Shown in pieces: positions 1-12,750 of a stretch of 64,000 nucleotides of DNA. The first letter of the stretch is position 1, and the number at the start of each line of letters is the position of its first letter. This DNA is from Cryptomeria japonica (lineage: Eukaryota; Streptophyta; Pinopsida; Cupressales; Cupressaceae). The position numbers and the translations under genes were made by a program. Where the stretch lies: the NCBI RefSeq assembly GCF_030272615.1, contig NC_081409.1, forward strand, positions 529,476,291 through 529,540,290, in the 5' to 3' direction. Under the pieces are notes generated by a model. The model was given only the letters and a program-made list of their open reading frames with translations, searched no databases and was not told the origin of the DNA.

Positions 1-74
1 TGTTATACATCGGTAATATCCACATAAAAGCATTAATGTCATGGGTGCAAAATTAAATTAGCATGGGAATGTAG

Positions 75-359
75 GCCAAAGCATATAAGAATCTTGAATT
101 TGATTGTCCATTGCCACTTAGGACTGAAGCCAAAGACCCAAGGGTTCTAAATTATGATTGGCAAAAGCTATTAGCAAGGCTAGATGTAAGGAGTCAGGTA
201 TTACCAATGAGGGAAGAAATATTCCAAGCATATGATCATTTGATTGAGAATGAAAGTGCAACTGCAATTGACTATCTAATTCAATGTTCGAATAATTTGC
301 CAGAGGACTTGAAACAGGGTGAACCTCATTCATTGCCAAAGTTTTATGCAGCTATATAA
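75..359 (+). pseudogene. Unrecognised open frame, probably a coding remnant
   Basis: The frame is open from just after a TAG at 72-74 to a stop at 357-359, about 94 codons, with no convincing ATG at its left edge. The peptide looks protein-like, with mixed charge and few low-complexity runs, and includes a segment reading LPEDLKQGEPHSLPKFYAAI. The same frame stays readable for some 30 codons past the stop (starting RAPKYIHLG), which suggests a decayed longer product. I recognise no family. A possible polypurine tract lies about 280 bp downstream, so it may be the end of a retroelement coding region. It could also be a scrap of a cellular exon. Confidence 0.25.
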
Positions 360-639
360 AGAGCCCCTAAATACATCCATTTGGGTAGGATGAAAAACAA
401 TGACTGGCTGCCCTTGATCTTCCAACCCCCTATGCTCATGTGGCCATTGTTGGGATGCAGGATTACAGACAAACCCTGTGAGGCAGCTACAGAAGAAGCC
501 AGATGAGATAGACTAGAAAAGATGAAGGGATTTTATTGGATTTTGGCTTCAGGAGGGATAGGTAGGGAACTATTGGTGACTTAAGAGTTAGTGCCCGAAT
601 CATAATCTTCCCTCTTGCTAGAGGATCAACAAGACACTA

Positions 640-1620
640 AGTTGGGGGGCATGATGAGCTGAGATATTAGCTCCTTTTATTCCTAAAACTCATAAGTTTT
701 GTCAAGTTTTGATTTATATGATGGGATGGTAATGATGTATTAAAGTTTGACAATATGCATTTCAGATGTTAACTCAACCCATTAAATCATGTTTTGTTTT
801 TGCCAGTTATTTTTGCAGCCATGTGATTTATTCCTATTGCCATACGGATTGTCATAGGCGATATCATGTGTGAAATTAATAGATGTTTTGATTAATTAAA
901 ATAGATATGTATATGCTTGTATGTTCTCTCTTTTCAATTGCAGGAATAAATGAGATGTTGCGGAGAAGGTTGTCCTATCATGCCGATGGCGGTTTAAGAT
1001 ATTCAAGGAGGTGACTAAAATTTCAAATCAGCGAAGAGGATAATGAGCGTACGGAATGATAGAGGATAAGTAGGCGCACAAGACTCATTTATGTCTGACT
1101 CTAGTGGGAATCAATCTTGTAATACCACCACGCTATGTTTTGGTTGTGGTTTTGTTTAGATCCACGTTTCTAGTGGCTTAACTCCAACTATTTTCCTTCA
1201 TGAATGTTATCCACCTCTTCTCATTAGCGTGATCTTAATTGTAGGAAGTTATTGTTTTCTTTTAAATAAGTGTCTCCATCTCTTTTCTAGGTTAGAAAGA
1301 AAAGAGAAGGAAAAAGAGTAGAAGATTTAGAAATAAAGTTGCAGAGTGTTTGAGTTTCTTTTCATTCTGAATAATGTATGGACTTTTGACAAACAATGAA
1401 TAAAGATATGTTATTCTGAGAACTTAGAGTTATTTTGGAAGCTTGGAAGCACTCATCCAAGGGGGCCCACTTGGTGAGTGTTCATGTGCCTTTGTTAAAT
1501 TTAGTTTTCTTCTTTCGCTGCAATAGAGGTCCTTGCATTGATTGTTCCTATAGCCATTGGAAACAGATCCATTGACTGTTCCTGCAGCCAAAGCAAATAG
1601 AGTAATTCCCATTTGGCAGC
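640..1620 (+). repeat. Possible polypurine tract and LTR of a gypsy element
   Basis: The motif AAGTTGGGGGG at 639-649 followed by TGATGAGC at 652 resembles the polypurine tract and LTR start of plant Ty3/gypsy elements of the Tat/Athila group. The next kilobase has no open frame and holds an AATAAA-type signal near 1399. No second LTR, clear right end or target duplication was found, so this is a guess from one motif. The stretch 360-635 before it holds no gene I can support. Confidence 0.3.
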
Positions 1621-1798
1621 TTTAGGCTTAATTAGTATTTATTGAGTGAGATTTATTTTAATGCAGAGTTTTCCTGTAGCCATTCCGTTGTTTTAATTCT
1701 TGCTTACTTTTCCCACATAAGATTTTAGTTGCTGCAGTAATGCAAGGTAGCTATCATAGGAACTTAGTGCATATGTAGTGCAGACCTATTTCAAGTAT

Positions 1799-2956
1799 TG
1801 TGTGTGTGAAAAAGGGTCTATAGCTACAAGAACAACACTTCAATTAAGTCATTATATGCATGGTTAGTAAATAATAATCAATAAGTAAAAAAGCATAACA
1901 AAGCAACTAATTGCCTTCTAAAAGATGTGAGTATAAGATTGCTCTCAGATTTTTATAAGCAATACTAGTGACTAGAATACACCAAGATGAAGGATTTAAT
2001 CTATATAATATTAACTATATGGATGCAAAATGGATGAATAATTCAAGCAATAATGAACTCAAACAATGATGGATTCAAGCAATGATGGATGAGTAAAACT
2101 AAATATGGATGCAAATAATCTAAAAAGAACAATGATCTTCAATGACTACAGAGGGAAATTAGCATGATAATAATCTCCAAGCGTGTTCTCAAAAATCTCT
2201 AGGGTGAATTGGAATGAGAGCTGAAGACTAAATTTATAGAAAACGACAAAAGAAAAGATCAATTTAGGATTAATTGAAAATAACTGAGAAATCAAGTTTA
2301 GTTAACCTCGAGATAGATTCCAATTATAGTTTAATTGAAATGCATTCAAATTAGAAGTCCAAGTTGCATTGGAAATAATAATAAATTAATTCCATGCATT
2401 TGTGATAAAAATAGATAATTCCATGCATATATTTGATTTATTCAAGAAAAAGATCTTTTCAATGCAACTGAACTTCTTTTTCTGAAAAGCTTTGAGTTCC
2501 AATTTTAGAGAATAATTCAATAATTCAATTTAATTGCTTTTCTGATTTCAAGTTCTAAATTTAGAAAAAGAAATAATATATCAAGTTTGATTTCTCTTTC
2601 AATTCAATTCTTTTTGTTTAATTTCAATTCAACTCTTGCTTTGTAATTAATTCCTCTTTTGTAATAAATTAATTCCTTTTGCATGATTAAATGGCAAATT
2701 TATTAATTAATTAAATATGCAAGGATATTTAATAAATTAAAATAGGATAATTGATCAAAATGATATTCTTGGAAATGAATCAATTAATTAAATAAATATT
2801 TAATTAATATTGAGTAATTGATTTGCCATGTGATATTTGATGATTAAAGAATTAATAATGTGCTCAAGATTGATTTAATTGCCTTTGGTTAGGACCTTGG
2901 TGATTTTGTCGAGATTAGGGGCCCATGGTTTAGATGACCATTTTTAGGGTATTACA
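1799..2956 (-). mobile_element. Solo LTR, diverged member of the Tat-type family at 24732-34285
   Basis: The sequence is a diverged relative of the 965-bp LTRs at 24732-25696 and 33321-34285. It shares the segment around TTGCTCTCAGAT near 1940, the run of short alternating AT blocks, and the end ACCATTTTTAGG near 2938. It begins TGTG and ends TTACA, and is flanked by identical 5-bp target duplications AGTAT at 1794-1798 and 2957-2961. No internal sequence adjoins either side, so it is a solo LTR left by LTR-LTR recombination. Orientation follows its relatives. It is clearly older than the 965-bp pair. Confidence 0.75.
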
Positions 2957-3022
2957 AGTATTACGTCCATGGGTCGACAATCAAATGAACTCCAACTACG
3001 GAGATAGTAACTTCACAGAGTG

Positions 3023-3811
3023 TGTTGGCAAATGCACACTCCAATGAGAAATTGTAGGTGATTGAAGGTATTGTCATTGATGTCAACCTTGCAATCCTAA
3101 GGCACTGGCATCGGCACTGGCACTGGTAGACTCTACACTGGTAGATAGTTTACCGGCAACGATAAAGATGATTACCGGCACCCCAGCCGACAAGATTTTG
3201 TTTATTACATTTTGTATTTAATTTTAATATCTTTTTGTAAGCCGACAAGGCGAATTGTAATAGGACTCATATATAAGTATGAGATCTTGTAGATCATTGA
3301 ATATGCGGACATGGTTAGATTATTGCGGAAGTAATATGCAAATATTAAGGCAGATTTTAGAGTAAGGTTTATGGTTTTTGTATTAGCTTAAACTGGTACT
3401 GAACCTTGCATAGTAGATGTTGAACCGAAGCAATACATTATATTGGATTTGCATAATCCATTTTGTAAGTCAGTGAGACTTCCCTTTTGTAATTAAGTAG
3501 TGAGCTTTAGGTAGTTGGCCTTCCTGCATGTGCAGGCCCCTATTGTAAGTAATATTCATTTATTGGCCAGTGAGTGAATATTGTGGGTCACAAATCCCAC
3601 CAAGGTTTTTCGCACACTGGGTTTCCTCGTTAAAAATATTGTGTTATGGTGTGCTTTCTATGTTGTTCTTATTGTTCTTATTTATTGCATTAATTCTGGT
3701 TTATCGGTACACTGTTTTGGAATTCAATTTACTTAATAAGTTTAAAAAATCCATTTACCGATTAGATACTGATTCACCCCCCCCCTCTCAGTATCTTTGA
3801 GAATCCTAACA
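3023..3811 (+). mobile_element. Solo LTR of a Sirevirus-like family
   Basis: This 789-bp LTR begins TGTTGGCAAATGC and ends GAATCCTAACA. It is flanked by perfect 5-bp target duplications GAGTG (3018-3022 and 3812-3816). It belongs to the same family as the LTRs at 20559-21327, 49038-49825 and 54908-55678. A TATA-like ATATATAAG at 3269-3277 would be its promoter, and a C-rich run lies near the end, as in its relatives. No primer site or polypurine tract adjoins it, so only the LTR remains. Confidence 0.92.
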
Positions 3812-4199
3812 GAGTGAATGTCCAAACTTTGGGTTGAGACTTTAAATATAGTTATTATTCCTATTGTTGGACTGAATAGATGATTTAGTATAATTTTCAG
3901 AGGTCCACATGAAGATTTGAGTGAGTTATGGATATTCTTGTTGTGGCTAGTTTTTCTATTGTTTAGAGTTGCCAGAGTATTCAATATTTTGATCTGCATT
4001 GCTTCGCATTGTAATATCTTGTTTTGCAGATTTGGAGGAATGTTTGGGATGTTGATGTGTATTTTCAATTCAAGTGGTTCATGGTTTGGAGCTCCACAAG
4101 TAATTTTTCTAGGTTGACAGTCATTCCAGTTAGTGTTCTTGAAGTTCGGTATAATGATAAAGTGATTCTAGTAATTTGAGTTGTTGTGGATGTTGTGGT

Positions 4200-5045
4200 G
4201 ATAATTCTTGATGCTTGTGGATGTTTCTAGACATGTGCCTTTTATATTGGTGGTCTGTATTAGTTGTTGTGCATGTAATTGATGATTTTCTCTGGTGTGT
4301 TGGTGTTCTTCATATATGTGGCCGACTAGATGCATGTAGCGTGTTGTGGATGTTTGATGCATAATTATTAGAGGTGTTTCATATTCAAGGCATGTGATAT
4401 GGGTTTGTGCTATGTCTTGGCTGACATTACTTGGTCCGCATTTGATTTTGTACCATGTGTGGTTATATTTTTGTAATTACTGAAGAGTGTTGAGCTGACC
4501 TTGATGAGGTTGATGTTATGTATAAATACATGTAATATCTTTGTAATTGAATATGTATGGATGAGAATTAGAATTTATGTTCACGGAATGAATACATCTT
4601 TTGGAGGCAGAGAATAAGTGTGAGAAGAAGTTGTTGTGTGCTTAATCAGAACTGTAACTAGGTATTAGGAGATGCTATTTTATCAGTTCATGATCTTCTA
4701 GATGTGATATGAACCTATTTGTATGACACTGAGTCTTTCCCAGGGTTGTAGACCTTTTTTTTTTTGAGCAGTGAGCTCGAGGCAATGTGCCTAAATGTAT
4801 GTGCATTCCCATTGTAACATTTCTTATGCTTCTAATAGAGTATCATCATATTGTGGGTAGGTTCCCACCATGGTTTTTCCCTTGACTGGGTTTTCCACAT
4901 CAAAAATATTGGTGTAATGTGTGTTCATGTTGCGTAGTTGATTTAGGATTTCATGCTTAATTATCAAATCAGAGATTAAGTTTAATTTGTGTGAGTTTTG
5001 AGACAACTGATTCATGCCCCTCCCCCCCTCTTAGTTGTCTGCCCG
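4200..5045 (+). mobile_element. Decayed Sirevirus-type LTR fragment
   Basis: The right half follows the pattern of the copia-1 LTR at 5870-7053: a 'CATTGTAA' segment, then GTGGGTAGGTTCCCACC, a TTTTCCC...GGGTTTTCCAC block, and a C-rich run before CTCTTAGTTGTC near 5035. No left end, target duplication or primer site was found, so the limits are approximate. It is the right part of a diverged solo LTR, or an LTR with its inside deleted. Confidence 0.45.
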
Positions 5046-5344
5046 AAATGAGACCTATTTCATCAATGCATTCCTTCTTGGAGATGATTCAAATCATAAG
5101 AGAAGTTCAAAGGCTAGCTAAAAGAGTAAAAGGTGGAGTTATGAAAACTAAGGAGCAATTTATGCTCAGTTTGAGGACCCACATGGGTAATATAGGAGTC
5201 AAGACAACTTTTCCAGCAGTTCATAGCCAGTTTGTAGTAGTTAGAGATTCTCTTCTTCATGCTTTGCCTCCAAACCCCAATCAGATAAATGATGCAAGAT
5301 GGAGATATTTTCCAAGGTGGAAATTGTTGGAACCTACAAAATAA
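5041..5344 (+). pseudogene. Unrecognised open frame
   Basis: About 100 codons are open immediately after the decayed LTR, ending at a TAA at 5342-5344. The peptide has a plausible amphipathic segment near the start (FLEMIQIIREVQRLAKRV) and no motif I know. It has no clear start codon, since the frame runs in from the LTR. The next 300 bases (5345-5638) contain no gene; they are AT-rich and lead into the inverted-repeat array. It could be a scrap of the element that owned the LTR. Confidence 0.25.
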
Positions 5345-5638
5345 CAAGTTTCTGAAATGATCATGATGTCTTAAATTGTTTTCCCACTACCATCCTAAAC
5401 AAAATACAATTATATCCATGCATAAGTTGAGTCACATGATTGTGAGTTATTCAATGTGTTTTCTAGCCTAAAATCCTAGAGCATAATATAAAAATCCTTG
5501 TACATAAAAAAGACTTTATACAAAAAACATGTCCTTTATAAAAACCCTTATTCGTTAGGTAATACATTAATACCTTGCTCCATTCCTCTAGAAATGCCCA
5601 TTCATCATCTTATGGACCATCATAAAGAAAAATTATTA

Positions 5639-5869
5639 GTTATCTCCATTTTGTGGGACCAATTCTATGTTATAGTAAGTACCTTGAGAAACAACGACAA
5701 AGAAAATTAAGACTACATATTTATCACTATTTCGCAAGACCAATATCATGTTATACTAAGCACTCCATGAAACAGTGAAAAGGGAATTAAGTATTGCCAT
5801 TTTGTGAAACCTAAATCTTGCAAAAATGGACCTCTTGCAAAACAGTGATAAAAGAAATAAGGCTTATAC
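5639..5869. repeat. Inverted-repeat array, segment 1 (three units)
   Basis: Three imperfect units begin near 5639, 5722 and 5792. Each opens with a version of TATCACTATTTCGCAAG and closes with a version of CATGAAACAGTGA, which is roughly the reverse complement of the opening. Each unit could therefore fold as a hairpin. Spacing is about 70-80 bp. The array continues at 12779, on the other side of copia-1. Confidence 0.65.
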
Positions 5870-7053
5870 TATTGGCAATATGCAGGAATCTATTATGTGT
5901 TGTCATTGATGTCAATACTGCTCCAGTTGGTTGCTAACCTACTCCGGTTGGACATGGTTTTGGTAGAGGTTACCAGAGATTTTTCTCCTGTATGTTTAGA
6001 TTGTTGGATTCAATTTTGGAAGGATATTCATGATGATTATATGTATTTCATATCCAGTTGGTTTGCGATTTGGTGTGTCGGAAGCTATTGATTATGTTCT
6101 AGACTCGGTTGATATTCTTTGTCCCAGTTGTTTATATTTGATGAAATGGTTAAGTGGTTTTTATGTGGCTTCTAGAAATGGTTCTTAACATGCTAAAGGT
6201 GTTCTTGATCTTGTCCCAATTATTTGGTCGCTTCGCATTGTCTAGCGTGAAGATTTGGGTCCAGTGGGATATTTTGTGTTATTGACACCGAGGGTTTTTT
6301 CCAGTTGATGTAACGTGTTGCGGTTGATCTTCGCGGGATTTCTGGTGGATTTAATTGTTTGGAAATTTGAATTAGGTCCATGCTCTGTAATGTAAATCAT
6401 AATATTGGTCTGGTGGTTGAGTTTTGTATCGTGTAATGTAATCTTTATAATTATGAGTTGAGGGTTGAGGGTTTAGCCGACCTTATTATCAAGGTTGATG
6501 ATTTGTATATATAGCAGATATGCTCATGTATCTTTGGTGTCAATATTTTGTTTGCATTATCAGAGATAGTTAAATGTGCGAACAAGGATGTATCATTCAA
6601 TGAAGTGTTGTGGAGAGTTTGGTGTTGTAGGGAAAACAACTGTACTTAACCGGAACTATAACCAAGCATTCGGAGATGCTATTTCCACAGTTCATTTCCT
6701 GTGGATTGTAGTCTGATGATTATGTAAGTCAGTGAGACTTTCATTTTGTGTTGAGGAGTGTCCTCTAGGTGCTTGTCTTGATTGCAAGTGAAATCCCCAT
6801 TGTAATATTTTCACATACTGCTGCAGAAGTATTATATGATTGTGGGTAGGGTTTCCCATCTTGGTTTTTCCCTTCACCAGGTTTTCCACGTCAAAATTTT
6901 GGTGTTGTGTTTTGTGTACTCTCATGCTTTATCTTTCACAGTGATGTTTTCATTTTTCTTCAGTAGTAGGTTTATAATCTGCAATAATTGTTTAACTTGT
7001 AGAAAACTAATTCACCCCCCGCCTTCTCAGTTTTCCTCTAGTTCATTCTAACA
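5870..7053 (+). repeat. Copia-1 5' LTR
   Basis: 1,184 bp. It starts TATTGGCAATATGCAGG, where the first G of the usual TG has become A, and ends ATTCTAACA. It matches 11557-12750 along its length with scattered substitutions and small indels. Confidence 0.9.
6506..6515 (+). promoter_or_regulatory. TATA-like box of the copia-1 LTR
   Basis: TATATATAGC lies in the 5' LTR and is conserved at 12225-12234 in the 3' LTR. Its position within the LTR fits a U3 promoter. No transcription start can be placed from sequence alone. Confidence 0.5.
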
Positions 7054-7055
7054 AT

Positions 7056-7066
7056 TGGTATTAGAG
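7056..7066 (+). other. Copia-1 primer-binding site
   Basis: TGGTATTAGAG begins two bases after the 5' LTR. It differs by one base from TGGTATCAGAG, the complement of the initiator methionine tRNA 3' end used by many plant copia elements. The intact form occurs at 12753 and, on the other strand, at 19371-19382 and 54894-54905. Confidence 0.85.
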
Positions 7067-7103
7067 AAAGGTCCTCTCTGCAGAAGCCTAACCACTTGAG
7101 CTG

Positions 7104-7858
7104 ATGGCATCAAGTTCTTCATCTAACTTCTATCAAAAGGAGAGTCCCAAATTTGATGGTACAAATTACAAATTATGGAAGGAGCAAATGAAGATTCACC
7201 TAAGATGTCTTAGAGCTGAGATATGGGAGATAATAGAAAAAGGTTATACACCTCATGATCCTAGTTCTTGAAATTTAGTACCTGCTGATGAACAAAAGAA
7301 TGTTGATAATGATGTCAGAGAAAAAGAAGGATTTTTAAGTGCCCTATCAAATGAAAAATTGTTGAATGTCATAGAGTTGTAAAATGCAAAGCAGATCTGG
7401 TTGAAGCTTGAAACTCTATATGAAGATGACCAAGTAGTAAAGATTGCAAAAATTGAAGGTTATCGGGTGAGATATGAAAATTTAAAGATGGAAGAAGATG
7501 AAAAGATAAGTTCTTTCATGGATAGATTGAATGAGATTGTCATGGGAATCGAATGCTGCAGTGGAACAATTAATGAGGATGAGATCGTTTCAAAAATTCT
7601 AAGAGTTTTACCTCTAACTTACAAAATGAAAGCTACTGCAATAAATAAACTCCAAACAATGTCAAATACCCCTGTTACTAGAGATACATTACTTGGGAAA
7701 TTGACTACCTTTGAAATTGAAGAGCTTGGAGATCAGAATGCTACTAAAACAGAAATTGCATTTAAAGCATCTGCCTCAGGTAAGAAGAAAATAGATTGGA
7801 AAGAGCTATATGATAAAGAGATGGAAGACATTGAAAGAGATAGCAGAGAACTTGAAGA
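7104..7858 (+). pseudogene. gag: Copia-1 gag (capsid/nucleocapsid), broken
   Basis: The frame starts at ATG 7104 with MASSSS and a copia gag N-terminus reading PKFDGTNYKLWKEQMK, then the helical region of the UBN2/retrotran_gag type (WLKLETLYEDD, FMDRLNEIV, ILRVLPLTYK). Stops lie at TGA 7269-7271 and TAA 7380-7382. Near 7855 the reading shifts: the CCHC zinc knuckle CFSCNKIGHFASRC (7910-7951) lies in another frame, shared with pol. Gag would package element RNA in cytoplasmic particles. The frameshift and both stops make this copy non-functional. A programmed frameshift is possible but unlikely given the other damage. Confidence 0.88.
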
Positions 7859-10800
7859 ATCCCTAAAGGACCAGTTGGAAGTAAGTATGAAGGAAAAGTT
7901 CCATTTAAATGTTTTTCATGCAACAAGATTGGTCATTTTGCTTCTAGATGTCCTGAAAGAGTTGTAAGGAATCATGAAAGATTTTTGAGGAATTATAAAC
8001 CGAATTCAGAATATCAGATCAAACCTAAATATAGAAAGAATAAGGACAAATCATGTTACTATGCTGGTGATGATGATTTTGGTATTACTGATGATTTTGA
8101 TGATGATGAACCTGTAAGTGGATTGAGTAATGGAAGCTTGGGTAGTGGAAAAGATTGGGTCTTTATTGCTATTAAGGATCAATCTCTGGAACCTGTCAAT
8201 GATACAACTCATATTGAGGAGAAAGCCATAGCTGCTAAAATTAAAGAGAAAGATGAATGGGTTATAGATAGTGGTTTCTTAAACCACATGACCGGTGATA
8301 AGAGGAAATTCCTAACTCTGCAACAATTTGATGAACTAGTTAGATTTGGAGACAACAAGGCATGCAAGATCAAAGGAAAAGGAACAATATCCCTGGATGG
8401 TAAGAACAATACTGACAATGTTTATTATGTTGAAGGTTTGAAGAATAATCTCTTGAGTGTAGGATAGATGGTGGATAGAAGATTTCATTTGCAATTCAAA
8501 GATGGAAAATGCAAGATTATCAATAGATCTGGATTAGAAATTGTATCTGGAACTCAGACCAAAGGAAATATCTTTCATTTGAACTCTGGTGAGAAGACTT
8601 GCTTGATTGCTCAGATTGATGAAAGTTGGCTATGGCATAAAAGGATGTGTCATGTGAATTTTGATTGCATAGTAAAGATCAATTCAACCAAGGTTGTCAG
8701 AGATTTTCCCAAGATCATCAAACCTCATAATTCGGTATGTAGAGAATGTCAAATGGGTAAGCAAATTTGAACTTCTTTCAAAAGCAAAGATGACAAATCT
8801 AATGAAATTCTTGATCTTATTCATAGTGATCTATATGGTCCAGCAAGGACTAAAAGCTTTCAAGGAGATAGATACTTTATGTCGGTTATTGATGATTACT
8901 CTAGAATGATGTAGGTTGCATTTTTGAAAGAAAAATCAAAAGTCCTTGACAAATTCAAAATATTCAAAGCTATGGTTGAGACAGAAACATGATTGAAGAT
9001 AAAATGCTTAAGATCAGATCAAGGTGGTGAATTTACATCCGGTGAATTCAATAATTTTTGTGAGAAATATGGAATCAAAAGACAATTATCTGCACCTAGA
9101 ACTCCACAACAAAATGGATTAGTGGAAAGAAATAACAAAACTATCTTAGATGTTGCAAGGACAATGATGATGGAAGACAAATTGCTTGATATTTATTGGA
9201 GAGAAGATGTCAATACTGCAGTCTATACCTTCAATAGAATACACATAAAAGGTGATATCAGTAAGACTCCTTATCAATTATGGTTCGGTGTTACTCCTAT
9301 TGTCAAGTATTTCAGAATTTTTGGAAGTAAATGCTATATTAGAAGAGATGATGTAATAGGGAAATTTTATCCTAGATGTGATGAACGAATATTCTTGGGT
9401 TATTCTACTAAGAGAAAAGCATATAGATGCTTTAACAAAAGATTGCAAAGGATAGTGGAAAGCATAAATGTCAGAGTGGATGAGCAAAGGAACAATCAAA
9501 TCAGATCATATGACTATGGACTGAAAGATGAGATTGTCAGATCAGAACCAGTAATGCAAGAATTGGAAAATTCCACAGTAACTATTGAAGAGCATAAAGA
9601 GTTAGAAAGTGAAGATAATCCAAAGACTCCTAGGTATGTAAAGCTGAATCATTCTGAAGATCAAGTCATTGGAGATAAGAGAAAAGGTGTGATGACAAGA
9701 ATAAGATTAGCTGCTGAAGAGGTATGTTTAATCTCTCAAATTGAACCAGAATCAATTATTGAAGCATGTAAAGATGAGAATTGGATGAAAGCAATGGAAG
9801 AGGAATTAAGTCAGATAGAAAATAATAACACATGGGAATTAGTTCCTAGGCGTAAAGATAAAATTTTTATTGGAACTTAATGGGTATACAAAAACAAATT
9901 AAATGAAGAAGGATGGGTTGTAAGAAACAAAGCTAGATTGGTTTCCAAAGGATACTCACAGTAAGAAGGAATTGATTATGATGAAACTTATGCTCTAGTT
10001 GCAAGGATTAAAGCAGTAAGACTATTTCTTGCCTATGTTGCACACAAGAACTACAAAGTATATCAAATGGATGTCAAATGTGCATTCCTAAATGGAGATC
10101 TTGAAGAAGAAGTTTACATTGAGCATCCTAATGGATTTTCACTATCAGAGGACAAGGACATAGTTTGTAGATTGAGGAAATCCTTATACGGATTGAAACA
10201 AGCCCCTGGAGCCTGGTATGCTAGATTGGATAAACATCTTTTGAAGCTTGGATTTAGTAAAGGTAATGCTGATAGCAACTTATATTATAATATTGAGCAT
10301 GATGATATATTGATCATTGAATTCTTTGTTGATGATATCATTTTTGGAGGAGAAGAAAATCTATGCATGACATTTGACGATGACATGAAGAATGAATTTG
10401 AAATGTCTATGATTGGTGAGATGGAATTTTTGTTAGGTCTGTAGATCACTCATAATGATAAAGGTATTTTCATTTGTCAAACTAAATATGTGAAAGAACT
10501 GTTAAAGAAATTTGGATTTGAAAACTCAAAACCAGTCGGAACCCCTATGATAACCGGTTGCAAACTGTCAAAGAAAGATGAATCTCCTAAAGTGAACTCA
10601 ACTAGATACAAATCAATGATTGGTGGACTACTGTACTTAACTTAGACCAGACTAGATATAATGAATTTTGTCTGCATTACTTCTAGATTTCAGTATGATG
10701 CAAGAGAAAATCATGAAATTCCTGTTAAAAGGATATTCAGGTATTTGAAAGGAATAATAGATTATGGGTTATGGTATCCAAAGGATGATGATTTCAGATT

Positions 10801-11278
10801 ATGTGCCTATATAGACTCAAATCGCGAGGGAGACGTTGATGACCGAAGGAGCACTACACATGGTGCATTATTTCTTGGGAATAAATTAGTCTCATGGATT
10901 AGCAAAAAACAATCATGCACTTCATTAACTACTACTGAAGCTGGATATGTAGCTACTGCAACAAATTGTACTCAAATTTCATGGATGAAGCAAATGTTGA
11001 AGGATATAAGGGTAATTTATGATGAGCCTAATCTTATTCACTGTCATAATACAACTGCTATTGATATGTCAAAGAATCCAATATTTCATTCCAAATCAAA
11101 ACACATCTCTATAAGATATAATTTCTTGAAATAAAAGGTTGAAGCAAAGGAAGTCAGATTGGTATATGTGCCCACTCAGGAATGAATTGCAAATATTCTA
11201 ACAAAACCATTGCCTAAAGATACTTTTGAATATCTCATAATTCAATTGGGGGTCACCACCCCTTTGGAAGAGACTTAG
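7859..11278 (+). pseudogene. pol: Copia-1 pol: protease, integrase, RT, RNase H, broken by stops
   Basis: One frame runs from the zinc knuckle (7910) to a terminal TAG (11276-11278) with no frameshift. Domains in order are protease (VIDSG near 8266), GAG-pre-integrase (WLWHKRMCHVNF near 8630, CRECQMGK near 8740), integrase with its D-D-E residues (IHSDLYGP near 8820, RSDQGGEF near 9015, PQQNGLVERNN near 9110), RT (MDVKCAFLNG near 10067, YGLKQAPGAW near 10190, catalytic FVDDIIFGG at 10325-10351) and RNase H (10790-11130). Integrase before RT defines Ty1/copia. In-frame stops include 8465, 8768, 8912, 8990, 9878, 9962, 10442, 10643 and 11132; several replace a glutamine or tryptophan expected from the family. 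It cannot make a full polyprotein. Confidence 0.92.
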
Positions 11279-11355
11279 AGATGCATAGATGCATCAATCT
11301 AGTGAGCTTATTATAAATATCTTCTGATCCGGGTTGATGAGATGGTGCTACTACT

Positions 11356-11556
11356 CAGGGGGAGTAGTTAGCTGATTGTCTCAATACCTTGGCAACAACC
11401 CTTTGTCATTGATGTCAAAGGGGGAGAGATGTCCATGTGAAAAATAGAAAAAATTAATCTAGTATGGGGGAGAGAGTTTCATGGAGATTGTTGTCATTCC
11501 TTGGCACTTGGATGTTTTTCACATTCAGTGTTGCCATCAATACCAAAGGGGGAGAT
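11356..11556 (+). other. Polypurine tract cluster of copia-1
   Basis: Repeated GGGGGAG tracts occur at 11356-11364, 11417-11427, 11463-11474 and 11545-11556. The last (AAAGGGGGAGAT) abuts the 3' LTR and should prime plus-strand DNA. Several upstream copies, some after GATGTCAA, are a known hallmark of Sireviruses. Copia-2 (14817-15125) and the element at 49038-55678 show the same pattern. Confidence 0.85.
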
Positions 11557-12750
11557 TGTTGGCAATATACAGGAATTGATTATGTGTTTTCATTGATGTC
11601 AAAACTGCTCTGGTTGGTTGTTGACTTGCTTCGGTTGGTTGCTGACCTACTCTGGTTAGACATGGTTTTGGCAGAGGTTATCAAAGATTCTGCTCTGGTA
11701 TGTTCCGATTGTTGGATTCAGTTTTGGAAGGATATTCATGATGATTATATGTATATCATTTTCAGTTCATTCACGATTTGGTTCTCAGTTATTGATTATG
11801 TTCTAGACTGTTGGTTGATATTCTTGGTCTCGGTTGGTGATATTTGATGAAATGGTTTAGTGGTTTTGATGTGGTTTCTAGAAATGGTTCTTAATGTGCT
11901 AAAGGTGTTCTTGATCATGTCCCAAAATTTTGGTGGCTTTTCATTGGTTAGCATGAAGATTTGGTGATCCTATTTGGGTCCGGTAGGATATTATGTGTTA
12001 TTGACACTAAGGGTGTTTCCCGATTGATGTAATGTGTTGCGGTTGATCTTGGTAGGATTTTCGGTGGATGTAATTGTTTGGGAATTTGAATTAGGTACAT
12101 GCTATGTAATGCAAATCATAATATTGGTCTGGTGATTGATCTTTGTATCGTGTAATGTAATCTTTGTAATTATGAATTGAGGGTTGAGGGTTTAGTTGAC
12201 CTTGTTATCAAGGTTGATGATTTGTATATATAGCAGATATGCTCATGTAATTTTGGTGTCGATATTTTGTCTGTATTATTAGAGAGAGGTAAATGAGTGA
12301 ACAAAGATATATCATTCGCTGAAGTGTTGTGTAGAGTTTAGTGTTGTAGGGAAGACAACTGAGCTTAACCAAAATTGTAACCAAGCATTAGGAGATGCTA
12401 TTTCCACAATTCATTTCCTTTGGATTGTATTCTGATGATTATGTAAGTGAGACTTCCCTTTTGTGTTGAGGAGTATCATCTAGGTGGTTGGTCTGATTGC
12501 AAGTGCAATCCCCATTGTAATATTTTCACATTGTACTATAGAAGTATTATCTAATTGTGGGTAGGGTTTCCCATCGTGGGTTTTCCACGTCAAAATTTTC
12601 GTGTTGTGTGTTGTGCACTCTCATGCTTTATCTTTCATAATGTTGTTTTCATTTTGCTCCAGTAGTAGGTTTATAATCTGCAATAATTGTTTAACTTGTG
12701 GAAAACTAATTCACCCCCCCCTCTCAGTTTTCCTTTGTTTCATTCAAACA
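11557..12750 (+). repeat. Copia-1 3' LTR
   Basis: 1,194 bp from TGTTGGCAATATACAGG to CATTCAAACA. It matches the 5' LTR with moderate divergence, so the insertion is not young. TATATATAGC at 12225-12234 is the promoter counterpart. Confidence 0.92.

Noticed and set aside
5008-5035. Long C or G runs beside LTR ends (also near 3778, 49066, 54935) as sequencing errors
   Set aside because: The same C-rich run recurs at the same LTR position in several independent families, so it is a genuine LTR feature, though exact run lengths may be unreliable.
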